From: Diphasiastrum complanatum
Taxonomy: Eukaryota; Streptophyta; Lycopodiopsida; Lycopodiales; Lycopodiaceae
Assembly (NCBI GenBank): GCA_029204225.1
Contig: CM055099.1
Location: 57,113,982-57,177,981, forward strand
Length of the DNA stretch: 64,000 nt
Direction: 5' to 3'
Each line of letters begins with the position of its first letter. The stretch's first letter is position 1. The translations under genes were made by a program, and so were the position numbers. The notes under the pieces were generated by a model, which made no database searches, was not told the DNA's origin, and saw only the letters and a list, made by a program, of their open reading frames with translations. Below, one piece after another: positions 34,683 to 43,929 of this stretch.

Positions 34683-35042
34683 ATGCCAAGAATTGATGAC
34701 TTATTCAACTTCTACAAACGGTTCATCGAAGCTTTTAGCAGAATCGTGGCACCATTGTTGGAACAGACAAAGACTCATCTGAAGATGACATGGACACTAG
34801 AATGTAAAGAAGTGTTCCAAGAACTCAAACGACGAATCACTCAAGAACTTGTTCTTGCCCTAAAAGACTTCAGCATACAGTTTAAAATTTATACGGATGC
34901 GTCAAACTTTGCTATTGGGGCCGTGCTGATGCAGGAAGCACAACCAGTTGCATATTTTTCCAAGAAATTGATGAGAGCTATGATCATGCTCTAGATTCAA
35001 GCCCTATGCTTTGAATGATCACTAATGATGGAAAATGATACC
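34683..35042 (+). pseudogene. Gypsy RT/RNase H fragment
   Basis: The frame opens PRIDDLF, the RT block after which about 100 residues are missing, and continues directly as NFYKRFIEAFSRIVAPLLEQ, FQELKRRITQELVLALKDFS, KIYTDASNFAIGAVLMQEAQ and PVAYFSKKL. This is the RT connection and the start of RNase H with its first catalytic Asp. It is closed off by the left LTR of element A, inserted at CTTAC. Confidence 0.8.
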
Positions 35043-35046
35043 TTAC

Positions 35047-35402
35047 TGTAATAGATCCTAACACCACAGTAGGGCAAACACTAACTGATCCACCCAACCT
35101 TGCCTACTCCCTGATATAGAGTAAGCCCCTCCTAGCCCAGTGTCAGGACTGGTAGCATGCAACTGCCAAGTGTCGGCCACGTGGCACTGACGTGGCCGAC
35201 TGCACGTTGGGACCCAACTGGGGGCCCTATCCTGCTGACAGGGTCCCTAGGCTGTGTTAGGCCCGCCATGGCTATGGACCGTGCTGGGGCACACTACTCA
35301 CTGTCTTGCCCTGTTGGTCATGTACGCTGGACAGGACCCTGACTGTGGTATCTGACCTATCTGTGTTCCCTAGGGTTCGGCACTGGTTACGAGCTCGTAA
35401 CA
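35047..35402 (-). repeat. 3' LTR of copy A (356 bp)
   Basis: TGTAATAG...CGTAACA. It contains a hairpin GTCGGCCACGT-7 nt-ACGTGGCCGAC (35172-35200) and a TATA-like CTATATC on the sense strand at about 35112-35120. Its end carries the perfect palindrome GTTACGAGCTCGTAAC (35386-35401). Confidence 0.95.
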
Positions 35403-35415
35403 CTCCCTCCCCCTT
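35403..35415 (-). promoter_or_regulatory. Polypurine tract of copy A
   Basis: AAGGGGGAGGGAG on the minus strand directly adjoins the 3' LTR, as required for plus-strand priming. Confidence 0.85.
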
Positions 35416-35833
35416 AAGAACCGTCTTGGTCCTCTAAGATAAAGTCTGGAAAAATCTTGCGAAGGACGCTGCCTCTTTCCCAAGTGGCATTCTCAACAGG
35501 CTGATCATTCCACTTAACCAGATATTCTCGATATAGAGTATGACGAGTCTGCGTCTCTCTACTATCAAGAATCCCCTCTGGTTCATGTGGAGGTTGTTGA
35601 GGATCCAATGGGAGAACTAGAACACTGTCCCCTACCAGATTGTCTGATCTGGTTAAGGCTTTTCGTAACTGACTTACATGAAAGACTGGAAAAACCTTAC
35701 TGCTGTGTGGGAGTTCTAGTTCATAGGTGACCTCGCCTAGTCTCCTACTGATGGTAAAGGGACCACAATACCTTGGAGACAACTTAGCACACACTCCTGA
35801 TTTGAGGGTTTTAGAGTCGACTGGGACTCTCAA
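35414..35833 (-). pseudogene. Copy A: integrase C-terminus and chromodomain
   Basis: The frame begins at RVPVDSKTLKSGVCAKLSPR, continues through YCGPFTISRRLGEVTYELEL and VFPVFHVSQLRK (the integrase C-terminal GPF/Y module) and ends with a chromodomain-like YREYLVKWNDQPVENATWE. Chromodomains at this place define chromoviruses and are thought to steer integration to heterochromatin. The chromodomain frame is open here but frameshifted in copy B. Confidence 0.85.
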
Positions 35834-35849
35834 GTAGACTTTCTCACCA

Positions 35850-36105
35850 TTTCTAACAACTGGTTACATACTGGTGGACGTCCTTTTTCATACTGGGCCA
35901 GAAAAATTGCCTACGAAGAAGCTCATAGGTCTTTTGTATGCCTGGGAGTCCCGCACTAGGATTGTCATGACATTCATATAGTGTCTGCTGCCTATCATCC
36001 TCTGAATTGGGGACACATACTCTATCTCTATAGAGCAAGTACTCATCCTGAATGGAATACTGTTTCCATTTGAATCCTTGAGTCAACTGACCCTCAACCA
36101 CTAGG
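35850..36105 (-). pseudogene. Copy A: integrase zinc-binding domain, cut by the 710-bp deletion
   Basis: The frame reads KQYSIQDEYLLYRDRVCVPN and YECHDNPSAGLPGIQKTYEL and LLRRQFFWPSMKKDVHQYVT. The second zinc His (GHPG in copy B) is Leu here. After VTSC the sequence joins a point beyond the DDE core, so no catalytic residues remain. Confidence 0.85.
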
Positions 36106-36590
36106 GTTTGCTTGGGTAATCCTCAACGTCATCTGACGACGTATACTCGGACTCATCATCATCCTCAACGGAAGCTGCCGTATTCTTGGATGAACTAGCA
36201 CCAGCCCCGGGAACTGGTTCTAGAGTCTGTAACTGTTTGCTCTGGACTGAGTTCCAGATAGTAGAGAAGAATGCATCATACTGGCATTTCCCTCTCAAGG
36301 ACTCGAGTAACTCATTACGAATCTGAGTAAAACTCAGCTCGTTTATCATAGGCATTCTGCTAAGGGCATCTGCTACTGTATTGAATTTTCCACGTCTATA
36401 TCTGATAGACATGTCAAACTCTTGCATCAACTCTACCCAACGAGCTTTCCGACCTCTAAGCTCAGGTTGATTGCAAAGGTATCTGAGACTCTCATGGTCT
36501 ATCAGGACCTCAAAGTTGGCACCATACAAATAATGCCTCCAAGTCTTAAGGGCATGGACTATAGAAAAGAGTTCCTTTTCATAGGCATTG
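36101..36590 (-). pseudogene. Copy A: RNase H C-terminal part
   Basis: The frame reads MYGANFEVLIDHESLRYLCN, RGRKARWVELMQEFDMSIRY and RRGKFNTVADALSRM, followed by a Ser/Asp/Glu-rich spacer. The DH and final DALS Asp of RNase H are present. It is separated from the N-terminal half by a frameshift at about 36620 (after GGRPVA). Confidence 0.85.
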
Positions 36591-37155
36591 TACCTAGTCT
36601 GAGCTGGTTTGAGTTTTTTACTCTCGACGCAACTGGTCGTCCACCCTGAGTTAGCACAGCACCTACTGCAAAGTCGCTAGCATCTGTTTCGACCAGAAAT
36701 GGCTGATTGGGGTCGACGACCTTTAAAACTGGTGCTGTAGCTAAGGCTGTTTTGAGAGCATCAAAGCTCTCTTGCTGTGCGGACTCCCAAATGAACTCCT
36801 TTCCCTTCCCCTTAAGAAGATTTGTCATGGGAACTGCTATCTGAGCATATTCCTTGACAAATCGTCTGTAATATCCCGCCAAACCAAGAAAGATCTGAAG
36901 TTCCAAAATATTCTGACATCTCAGCCAACTGAGTATGGCTTTAACCTTATTTGGGCCCATCTTAATCCCATCTGAAGAGATAATGTGACCCAAATATGCT
37001 ACTTCTTCAACGAAGAATTCACACTTGGATTGTTTAGCATAAAGCTTATGCTTTCTGAGCAGTCGAAACACCTTTCTGAGGTGTTTTAGATGCTCCTTCC
37101 TCGTTTTGCTGTAAACGAGGATGTCATCTAAAAATACGACTACAAACTTACCCAA
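36559..37155 (-). pseudogene. Copy A: reverse transcriptase palm/connection and RNase H start
   Basis: It begins at GKFVVVFLDDILVYSKTRKE (catalytic LDD box) and continues with LRKHKLYAKQSKCEFFVEEV, YLGHIISSDG, FLGLAGYYRRFVKEY and FDALKTALATAPVLKVVDPN, then the RNase H start VETDASDFAVGAVLTQGGRP. The RT fingers and first catalytic Asp are missing: DYLGKG upstream joins LNSVLRPYLGKF, which in complete elements are about 100 residues apart. Confidence 0.88.
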
Positions 37156-37175
37156 GTATGGTCTGAGGACACTGT

Positions 37176-37973
37176 TCAGCCTTTCCCAAGATAATCTGTT
37201 AACTGCCTAGTTATTTCTTCATCCTCTGTTCGGCTGACCTGATATGGAGGTTTAGAAACAGGTGCTGTACCTGGTACTAGGTTTATTACATGATCTACCT
37301 CTCTGCTAGGTGGTAAACCATGTGGCAAATCTTCAGGAAAAACATCTTTAATTTTAGACAATAAAGTTTCTAATTTACTGATTTTCTGCTGAATAGAACT
37401 GGAAATAGAAACTTCAGGAATAAACTGAAAGTCACATAAGAATACCTGATGGTCTTTGTCTCCAATTAGCTGACAGAGCTCTGAACTGCAGACCATAGGA
37501 CTGTTGGGAACATCATGCTCCCCATGCAACTGGATCTCTCGGCCTTTATGCTGAAAGTTGAGGGTGTTCTCCTGATAGTTTCTGTGGAGGGAAGGTCCTA
37601 AACTGTAGAGCCAATCTCTCCCGAGAACAATGTCTGTGCGATCCAGGTGCATTATCTGAAAGTTTATTTCATCTTGGTACCCCTGAATACCAAGATTCAA
37701 ATTACTTACCATAGTTTCCCATATTTTTTTATCTTCACCCTTAGCTAATGAAACTATGTACCTATGCTGACTAGGTACTTCTGGTAGTTTAAGCTTTTTA
37801 ACCAAGGTGTAGTTGATGAAATAATGGGTTGCCCCATCATCAACCATAACTCTTACTGACTGGTTACCAACTTTCCCATGCATACGTACTAGGTCATGCG
37901 GCCCAAAGCTGAAGGGTCTCGCTAGCATTGCAGAGGTCAGCTGGCAACAGTGTTCATGATCTTCATGATACAC
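37176..37973 (-). pseudogene. Copy A: retropepsin-like protease and start of RT
   Basis: The frame contains the aspartic-protease active site VMVDDGATHYFI, in which the usual Asp-Ser/Thr-Gly is Asp-Asp-Gly, then the flap region and DIVLGRDWLYSLG. It goes on to HGLPPSREVDHVINLVPGTA and ITRQLTDYLGKG, the RT entry, where it runs into the RT deletion. The Ser-to-Asp change is expected to weaken or abolish protease activity. Confidence 0.85.
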
Positions 37974-38200
37974 TTTGATCTCGGAAGCTGCCGAGTCACT
38001 AGGGAAACATACAATCTGAACAAGATGAACTTGTTTTTTATCTTTCTTATCTTTTTAGTGAAAGGCCCCTTGGGACACTGTCTGACTATGTGTCCCTTGC
38101 CCATACACACAAAGCACAAACGTTCTTGTTTGGCTTTCTCAAAATCATCTGGTTTTAAGGGCTATATGAGTGAAGGGCGTTTCTGACGAGCTTCACCTTT
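37937..38200 (-). pseudogene. Copy A: gag zinc knuckle
   Basis: LCFVCMGKGHIVRQCPKG is a CCHC nucleocapsid knuckle (C-x2-C-x4-H-x4-C), preceded by Lys/Arg-rich linker sequence. It is out of frame with the capsid frame upstream. Confidence 0.85.
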
Positions 38201-38297
38201 AAATTTATCTTCTTTCTTTCTTTTTAAAAATTTCCTTTTAAATTGAAAGTCTTTCTGAGGAGGCTGCTCAGAAAGTGGCTGTTGTCTCGCCCTCTTC

Positions 38298-39089
38298 CTA
38301 CCCACTCTGGATCTCTACTTTATATTCATCTTTGAGGCCACGGACAAATCCCCAGATTTTCTGATAATCATCCATATTTTTAATCTTTGAAATTGCTTCT
38401 CGATACTGCGAGATATATTGGATGAGAGACTTGTCCATTACTGTTCTTTCCCAGGCTTCCCAGGCTCTATCAAGTTCATTTTCTGGTAGAAATTCTCTTA
38501 GGAAAGCTTCTTCAAAAGCTTTCCATGACCGGGGAGTCTGCCCAGTCTCCTGGAGATTTAACCACCACTTATAGGCCATAGGCCCTAAGGAAAGACTGGC
38601 CTCAATAGCTTGCAAATGGTCAGGGGTCTGTTTAAGAGCATGAATGTTCTTCCATTTGCTGAGGAAGGTTTGTAGAATGTCTGCATTTCTATCCTTCTCT
38701 TCCCCATTAAAAGTAGGAGGCTTTAAATCTTTAAAAACACTGGGGTGAGACTGTAAAGTCTCACCCGAAACTGATGGAAGTGGAGAAGGGAATAACTGAG
38801 AAGTGGAGGGAAGGCTTCCTTTCGTGGAACTCAAAATTAAGCTTTTGAGTTCAGCGAACGAGTCGTCCACACTGGACTTGAAATTGGCTAATGCCAACTT
38901 CAGTTCATCCACTTCTGTTACCAACTGGAGAAACTGCTCCTTGGTAACCAGTTCGTCGAGTTCTTCGGCGAACTGTTCATGTTCTTCCAATTCCATGGGT
39001 TCCTTCCCTTTATTGTAAGCCAAGGCTTCTGTTTCAAGTTCGTCGAAGCCTCTCTCCGGGGGTTGATCAGGTCCCTGAGGAGTGGTCAT
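38298..39089 (-). pseudogene. Copy A: gag capsid domain
   Basis: A 263-codon frame starting at the ATG at 39089, about 880 nt downstream of the primer site. The N terminus is acidic with a coiled-coil segment (EELDELVTKEQFLQLVTEVD), and the retrotrans_gag domain follows: LKPPTFNGEEKDRNADILQT, FLSKWKNIHAL, GPMAYKWWLNLQETG, SWKAFEEAFLREFLPENELD and YISQYREAISKI. It ends in a stop before the zinc knuckle, so it is probably truncated by mutation. Confidence 0.88.
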
Positions 39090-39970
39090 CTTCGGAACTG
39101 AAAGAGAGCTACCTTAACTTTTGAAGGAAAAAAAGTCTAAAAGACTAATTTACAACTGTACAAGGGAAAGGAAAGATGACTTAGCTGTTTCTGAGGACTG
39201 TACTTCCAAAGAAAAGATGAAGAGGAACCCTTTCAGCTCTTTTACCCAAGATTTCAGACCTGCTGTCCCGGAAAATCCCAGTTTGAAGCTTCAAAACGGT
39301 GCCAAATTTCCCGGCTCTTGAGTTGAGTAGCTGACTGATCCGATTTAAGTGTGGGGCTCCAACAAACGAGTGAAAACCAGAATTTTACAACAAGAAATCC
39401 GGAATTTTTTGTATCCCTGCCCTCGCTGGCTGGACAGCAACCTATCTGGCCCAATTATATGAAATTTAAGGCCCAAAACTCGTTTGAATTTCTGATCTGA
39501 CTTCAGGTAGTAGGTCGCTGGTCTGTGGCAATCTAGTTTGCAGTTCAAACTACTGAAAAATCTTCAAAAACAGTGATGAAAAACCAATTTTTCACCTCCC
39601 TGTCCAGTGCTGGCCCTGTTGGGAATTTTCAGACTAAACTCCACTCAGATTTACTGAAATCCCTTTTTGAAATCAGAGATAGATCCCTGTATGTACAGCG
39701 ATGGATCTACTGACTAAATCCTACTCTATTTCCGCTGGGAAATCTGTAGAGAACCCTCTAAAATCTGTAAAAAAAAACAGCTGTCTATCCAGCGAGTTAC
39801 CTCTACAAAGAATCTGACTCCTTACTATTGTGATTTCTCAGTGAAAATCAGAGGTTTGAAGGCTGCTCCTACAACGATTCTCCTCCTCTAATCTTTTCTG
39901 AGAAACTCAGAGATCTTTCCTATCTTCTGATAGCTTTCTCTACTGCTGCTCCTGAACTCCCTCGGATGGA
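39090..39970 (-). other. Copy A: untranslated leader between primer site and gag
   Basis: No coding signal; this is the usual place of packaging and leader sequence. Confidence 0.7.
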
Positions 39971-39986
39971 GATGGCTCTGATACCA
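39971..39986 (-). promoter_or_regulatory. tRNA-iMet primer-binding site of copy A
   Basis: TGGTATCAGAGCCATC on the minus strand lies one base inside the 5' LTR and is complementary to the plant initiator tRNA-Met 3' end. Confidence 0.93.
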
Positions 39987-39987
39987 G

Positions 39988-40376
39988 TGTAATAGATCCT
40001 AACACCACAGTAGGGCAAACACTAACTGATCCACCCAACCTTGCCTACTCCCTGATATAGAGTAAGCCCCTCCTAGCCCAGTGTGAGGACTGGTAGCATG
40101 CAACTGCCAAGTGTCGGCCACGTGGCACTGACGTGGCCGACTGCACGTCGGGACCCAACTGGGGGCCCTATCCTGCTGACAGGGTCCCTAGGTTGTGTTA
40201 GGCCCGCCATGGCTATGGACCGTGCCGGGGCACACTACTCACATTGTCTTGCCCTGTTGGTCATGTACGCTGGACACGACCTTGACTGTGGTATCTGACC
40301 TATATGTGCTCCCTATGGTTCGGCACTGGTTACGAGCTGCTCCCTATGGTTCGGCACTGGTTACGAGCTCGTAACA
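39988..40376 (-). repeat. 5' LTR of copy A (389 bp)
   Basis: Same as 35047-35402 apart from a few substitutions and a 33-bp tandem duplication (CTCCCTATGGTTCGGCACTG... twice) near 40311-40370. Confidence 0.95.
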
Positions 40377-40381
40377 CTTAC

Positions 40382-40631
40382 TTTGCCTATTTTGGTGAAG
40401 TTTTGCTACATTTATCCATCTTCTTGATTTCCTTGATTTCTTCTTTTACTATGCAAATCTGATGTACATGAATGGATGAGATGTTTTAATGCTAATATTG
40501 GCACATGACAATTTTGGTATCAAAACAATCGCCCAAATGGCGGCGCACACACAAACATTGACTTTGGATTTTCTTGTATTATTATTTTAATATCTTAATA
40601 TTTTGTATTATTATATTAAAAAAAAAAAACC
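40382..40631. other. AT-rich sequence with a poly-A run
   Basis: No gene seen. (TATTAT)-rich stretch and about 12 consecutive A at 40618-40629, directly before the ITS-like sequence. Confidence 0.5.
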
Positions 40632-40771
40632 AACGGCCCCCTGCTCTGCGAACGTTTTCCTTGTCGGGCGAGGGAGAAGTCCAACGACTGAGTCTGTACT
40701 GGGGCATTGCCCGCCCCCCCCTCTCTCTCTATGTCGGGAGACGAGTCGGGACGGCGGTCCCGAACATGCAT
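40632..40771 (+). other. Orphan ITS1 fragment
   Basis: GC-rich sequence directly 5' of 5.8S-like DNA, in the position of ITS1. No 18S sequence precedes it. Confidence 0.55.
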
Positions 40772-40864
40772 AAACAACTCTCAGCAACGGATATCTTGGC
40801 TCTTGCAATGATGAAGAACGCAGCGAAATGCGATACGTAATGTGAATTGCAGAATTCCGTGAAT

Positions 40865-40895
<31 letters not shown>

Positions 40896-40929
40896 GGCTC
40901 GTTCCGAGGGCATGTCTGCCTGAGCGTCA
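40772..40929 (+). rRNA. 5.8S rRNA copy outside an rDNA array (probable pseudogene)
   Basis: Starts AAACAACTCTCAGCAACGG, contains GATGAAGAACGCAGCGAAAT, GTGAATTGCAGAATTCCGTG and TTTTTGAACGCAAGTTGCGC, and ends GTCTGCCTGAGCGTCA; length about 158 nt as expected. Several positions read T where most plants have C, which fits either decay of methylated DNA or a non-seed-plant lineage. No 18S or 26S lies nearby, so it is not a working rDNA unit. Confidence 0.88.
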
Positions 40930-41170
40930 ACGCCCCCCCCTCACCCTCTTGCCCCCTTTGCGGGCGTCGAAGGAGTGCAGTTGGTCGTCCGTGACGCGTC
41001 GACCCGATGCCAGCGCCACCATCCGACGAGCCAACCCCCCCTGCCTTCTTCTGTTGGCGAATCTTTTTTGAACGCCTTCCTTTGACTGCGGCCTTCCCTC
41101 GCAAACCCCCCCCAGTTGACTCCGGTCTTCCCTCGAGAAACCCTCCCCCCACATTCCACCCCTCCCCTAT
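40930..41170 (+). other. Orphan ITS2 fragment
   Basis: GC-rich with C runs, directly 3' of the 5.8S; it fades into AT-rich DNA without reaching a 26S start. Confidence 0.5.
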
Positions 41171-41838
41171 TGTCTTTGCGATCTCTGCGTGGTCAACAGG
41201 CATCTCCAAGATTCCGCAAATATTCTCGAAATATTCGTGCAAGAATATTCCTCATTGTTCTCCTCTCCAGCTCGTGCCCGCAAAAAAAAATTTACTTTAC
41301 AGTTTTTTCTAATTTTCTTTATGGTTCTTTCTCTTTCTACGACAACTTCAAGGGATCTCCCCAAGTAACCGGGGGAAAAAAATCTGCCGACAAAATTCAA
41401 AATTTTAATGATTTTCTTTTTCTATGGGCAAATCATTCATGGATTCCAAAAGTTATTAAATCCATTTTATGGTTTTCTTTAACCCCCCTTTCTTTAAGTT
41501 CATCAAACTCTCCAATTGTTTCCACCATATTTTGAACTCTTCTATCTTTTTCATTTTAACTCGGATTTTAGTATAGTCAAAAGCAAAAGTGATCATATCA
41601 CCGAGCTTAACACTTTGCAACCATCTATACTTTCATAATTATTATCTAATTTTTTTATATTTCACCTGTTCTTTCTAAGTTGCTCCATTTAAACCCCCAT
41701 ATATTTTCTGTTTGAGCTCGGATTTTGGCACAGTAAAAGACAAAATTCATCAGCTCAACAAGTTCAAAATTGTCGAAGTCTTGTCTGTACAAAAATTTGA
41801 CCTCTTCAAAAGTTCTTTGTATTTGCTCTAATTGAAAC
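41171..41838. other. Unassigned AT-rich sequence
   Basis: Nothing recognised; short open frames only. Confidence 0.5.
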
Positions 41839-42361
41839 CATAGAACCCACGGTTCTCAGAATCGTGGGGTGAACCGTACCACGGTTCATGAACCGTGGTA
41901 CGGTTCCTCTATTTAATTAATTACCAAATTCACAGATTTCACAGATGATTTCATAGATTTCACAGATGATACAGATTTGACAAATTTCACATGATGTACA
42001 AATGATTTGACAGATGATACAAATGATTTGACAAATGTGAAATCATCACTGATTTGATAGATTTGACAGATTTCACATGATGTATAGATGATTTGACAGA
42101 TGATTTCACAGATGATACAAATGATTTGAGTCATTTGACAGATGATTGACAAATTTCGCAGATGATTTCACAGATATTTTTGGCCCTTTTTTGCATATTT
42201 TTGGGTTATTTTTTGGGGGGAAACTAAAAAAAAAATTAACTAATTAATTAATTATTCAGTACGGTTCACCACGGTTCTGGGCAAAAAAATTTAAGAACCG
42301 TACGGTTCATTGTATAGTTCTCAAAACCGTGGTGAACCGATAACGGTTCATTAATTCTATG
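41839..42361. mobile_element. MITE, probably hAT-related, 523 bp
   Basis: Terminal inverted repeat CATAGAA/TTCTATG and flanking direct repeat ATTGAAAC (41831-41838 and 42362-42369), 8 bp as for hAT transposons; the repeat can be read as 9 bp, which would suit Mutator. Subterminal GAACCGT/ACGGTTC motifs occur at least ten times near both ends, in both orientations. The centre is a degenerate array of ACAGATGATTTGAC-like units (about 41930-42170). No transposase. Confidence 0.68.
41871..41906. repeat. Perfect 36-bp palindrome in the MITE
   Basis: Two GAACCGTACCACGGTTCA arms meet at TCATGA with no mismatch or spacer. Confidence 0.95.
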
Positions 42362-42392
42362 ATTGAAACCCATGCCTATTGTCACTATTTAA

Positions 42393-43300
42393 GTGAACCT
42401 TGTTAAATTCGATTTCCATATCATTTCAAAATTTATCTTGGGGAGATCGCTCAAGTCCCAACGCCCTTTACAGACGTCTGATACCCAAGGGGACCAACAC
42501 TTTTCTATGTTACCATTGCAAGACTTCGAGCGGGCTAAGAAAGAGAACCTGTGCTTTGGATGTCTAGGGCAAGCATAGGTGGAAGCATTGCTCATGAAAC
42601 CCAATGCGAGCCACCAACAATCTACCAATTGAACAAGCAACATCAATGTAGATTGAATAATTGGAGCAAGAAGAACCACAAAGTGCTCCACGTTTGATGA
42701 AAGTGTCAATGGTCAGAAAGGTGATTTAGAGCGGCACAACACGAAATGCATGTATGGTTGTGGTCTCGGTGCAAATGCAAAGCGTTTTTGCATATACTGT
42801 ATGTTTGAATCTGGGAGAAGCAAAAGTATTTTGAATTGCAACCAACATCTTGCACCGAATAGGCACAATCTCCTGTGTTAAACATTCCTCTCGAAAAAGT
42901 TCAGTTTTGCACAATGCATGGTGAATTACAAATATTGGACAAATTATTATATTTGCATTGTTGTTACGCATGGAACATGCAGCCCAAATCGCAAGCAATG
43001 TTAGCATTAAAAATCTAGAGATTGATTTACATAGGACATTGATGAATAAGTGTTTTATTCATTTGGATCATCTTAAGTAAACAAGTTTAATTAGAGACAT
43101 TTAGGCACACAACCAATGAGACAATTGTTTCTGGTGACGGTTTACATTTGACTATTGATTTCCTTGTACTTCTTTGATTATTTGCGTGAATAGTTGTGGT
43201 AGAGATGTACTATTTGACATTGGGTCTCAGATAATGTGATCAATTCTACTTTTATTAAACGATTGAGAGTGAGCACACAACCATGTCAGAATTCAATGTG
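42393..43300 (+). pseudogene. Gypsy zinc-knuckle/protease remnant
   Basis: Plus strand: FERAKKENLCFGCLGQ (start of a knuckle) followed in another frame by RWKHC. Much later FDIGSQ and NVINSTFIKRLRVSTQPC resemble a protease active site and the helix after it. Many stops. The identification rests on motif order and is weaker than for the neighbouring copies. Confidence 0.45.
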
Positions 43301-43929
43301 AAGTGGAAGCAGAAATATTCACAATGAATTAAGTGATTAATGTTCTATGAACAATCACAAATTATGCATACAAGCAGAAGCAAAGTAGGATACCAATGGA
43401 CACAAATCTCTATACAAAGAATGGATGTACATAAGCACTGCCACTCTCTCTAGTCTCTCCAGCCTCTTCAAGCTCTTCCTCCCCTTTTCAGCAAAAAGAG
43501 GGCTCCTATTTATAATAGTAGAGATTGAGAAATCCAAAGGCCAAGGGTTCCCAGTGTGGAATATCCAAAAGCCAACAGCCAAGAGCCATATGTTACATAG
43601 GAGTTACAAAAGCAAATGAAAAGCCTTGGCATTGGACATCCAAGTGCTAATTGGAGAAGAAGGTCACTTGCCCCATGGACCCCCCATTATGAGTTGGGCC
43701 CCTCCAAACTTGAGTACTTAAGGGATAACACTCTTGGCATGTACCTATGAACTTGACAGTATTAAGAGGATTCGTTGGATTGGCCGTGTTTTATTGTAAA
43801 GGTGTGCAAAATTATTCACATGTGCTATACCATTGATTGATATGCTACAAAAGAATAAATGGAAAGAATGGATGAAAGTGTAGCAGTGAAGTTTCAATGC
43901 TTTGAAACACACCGGCTGACTTAGTCACA
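43301..43929. other. Unassigned sequence between Gypsy fragments
   Basis: No domain recognised. It interrupts the Gypsy remnant between protease and RNase H, so either an RT deletion or another insertion lies here. Confidence 0.4.

Larger units (their letters stand above)
35047..40376 (-). mobile_element. Gypsy chromovirus copy A, 5.3 kb, internally deleted
   Basis: It is bounded by TGTAATAGATCC and GAGCTCGTAACA and flanked by CTTAC on both sides (35042-35046 and 40377-40381). On the minus strand the order is LTR, tRNA-iMet primer site, gag, zinc knuckle, protease, RT, RNase H, integrase scraps, chromodomain, polypurine tract, LTR. Compared with copy B, about 710 bp of integrase (zinc-domain end to beyond the catalytic core) is missing at 35849/35850. 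A second deletion removed the N-terminal half of RT at about 37175. Several frameshifts add to this. Confidence 0.95.

Noticed and set aside
40618-40929. Retroposed rRNA (poly-A tract beside the 5.8S)
   Set aside because: The A-run is at the 5' side of the rRNA sense strand, and spacers are included, so it does not fit reverse-transcribed mature rRNA.
40611-41535. Overlapping open frames on both strands
   Set aside because: They lie over GC-rich ITS/5.8S DNA, which lacks stops by composition.
41913-42152. 79-codon minus-strand frame with VKSFVSSVKSF repeats
   Set aside because: Product of the ACAGATGATTTGAC-like repeats in the MITE core.
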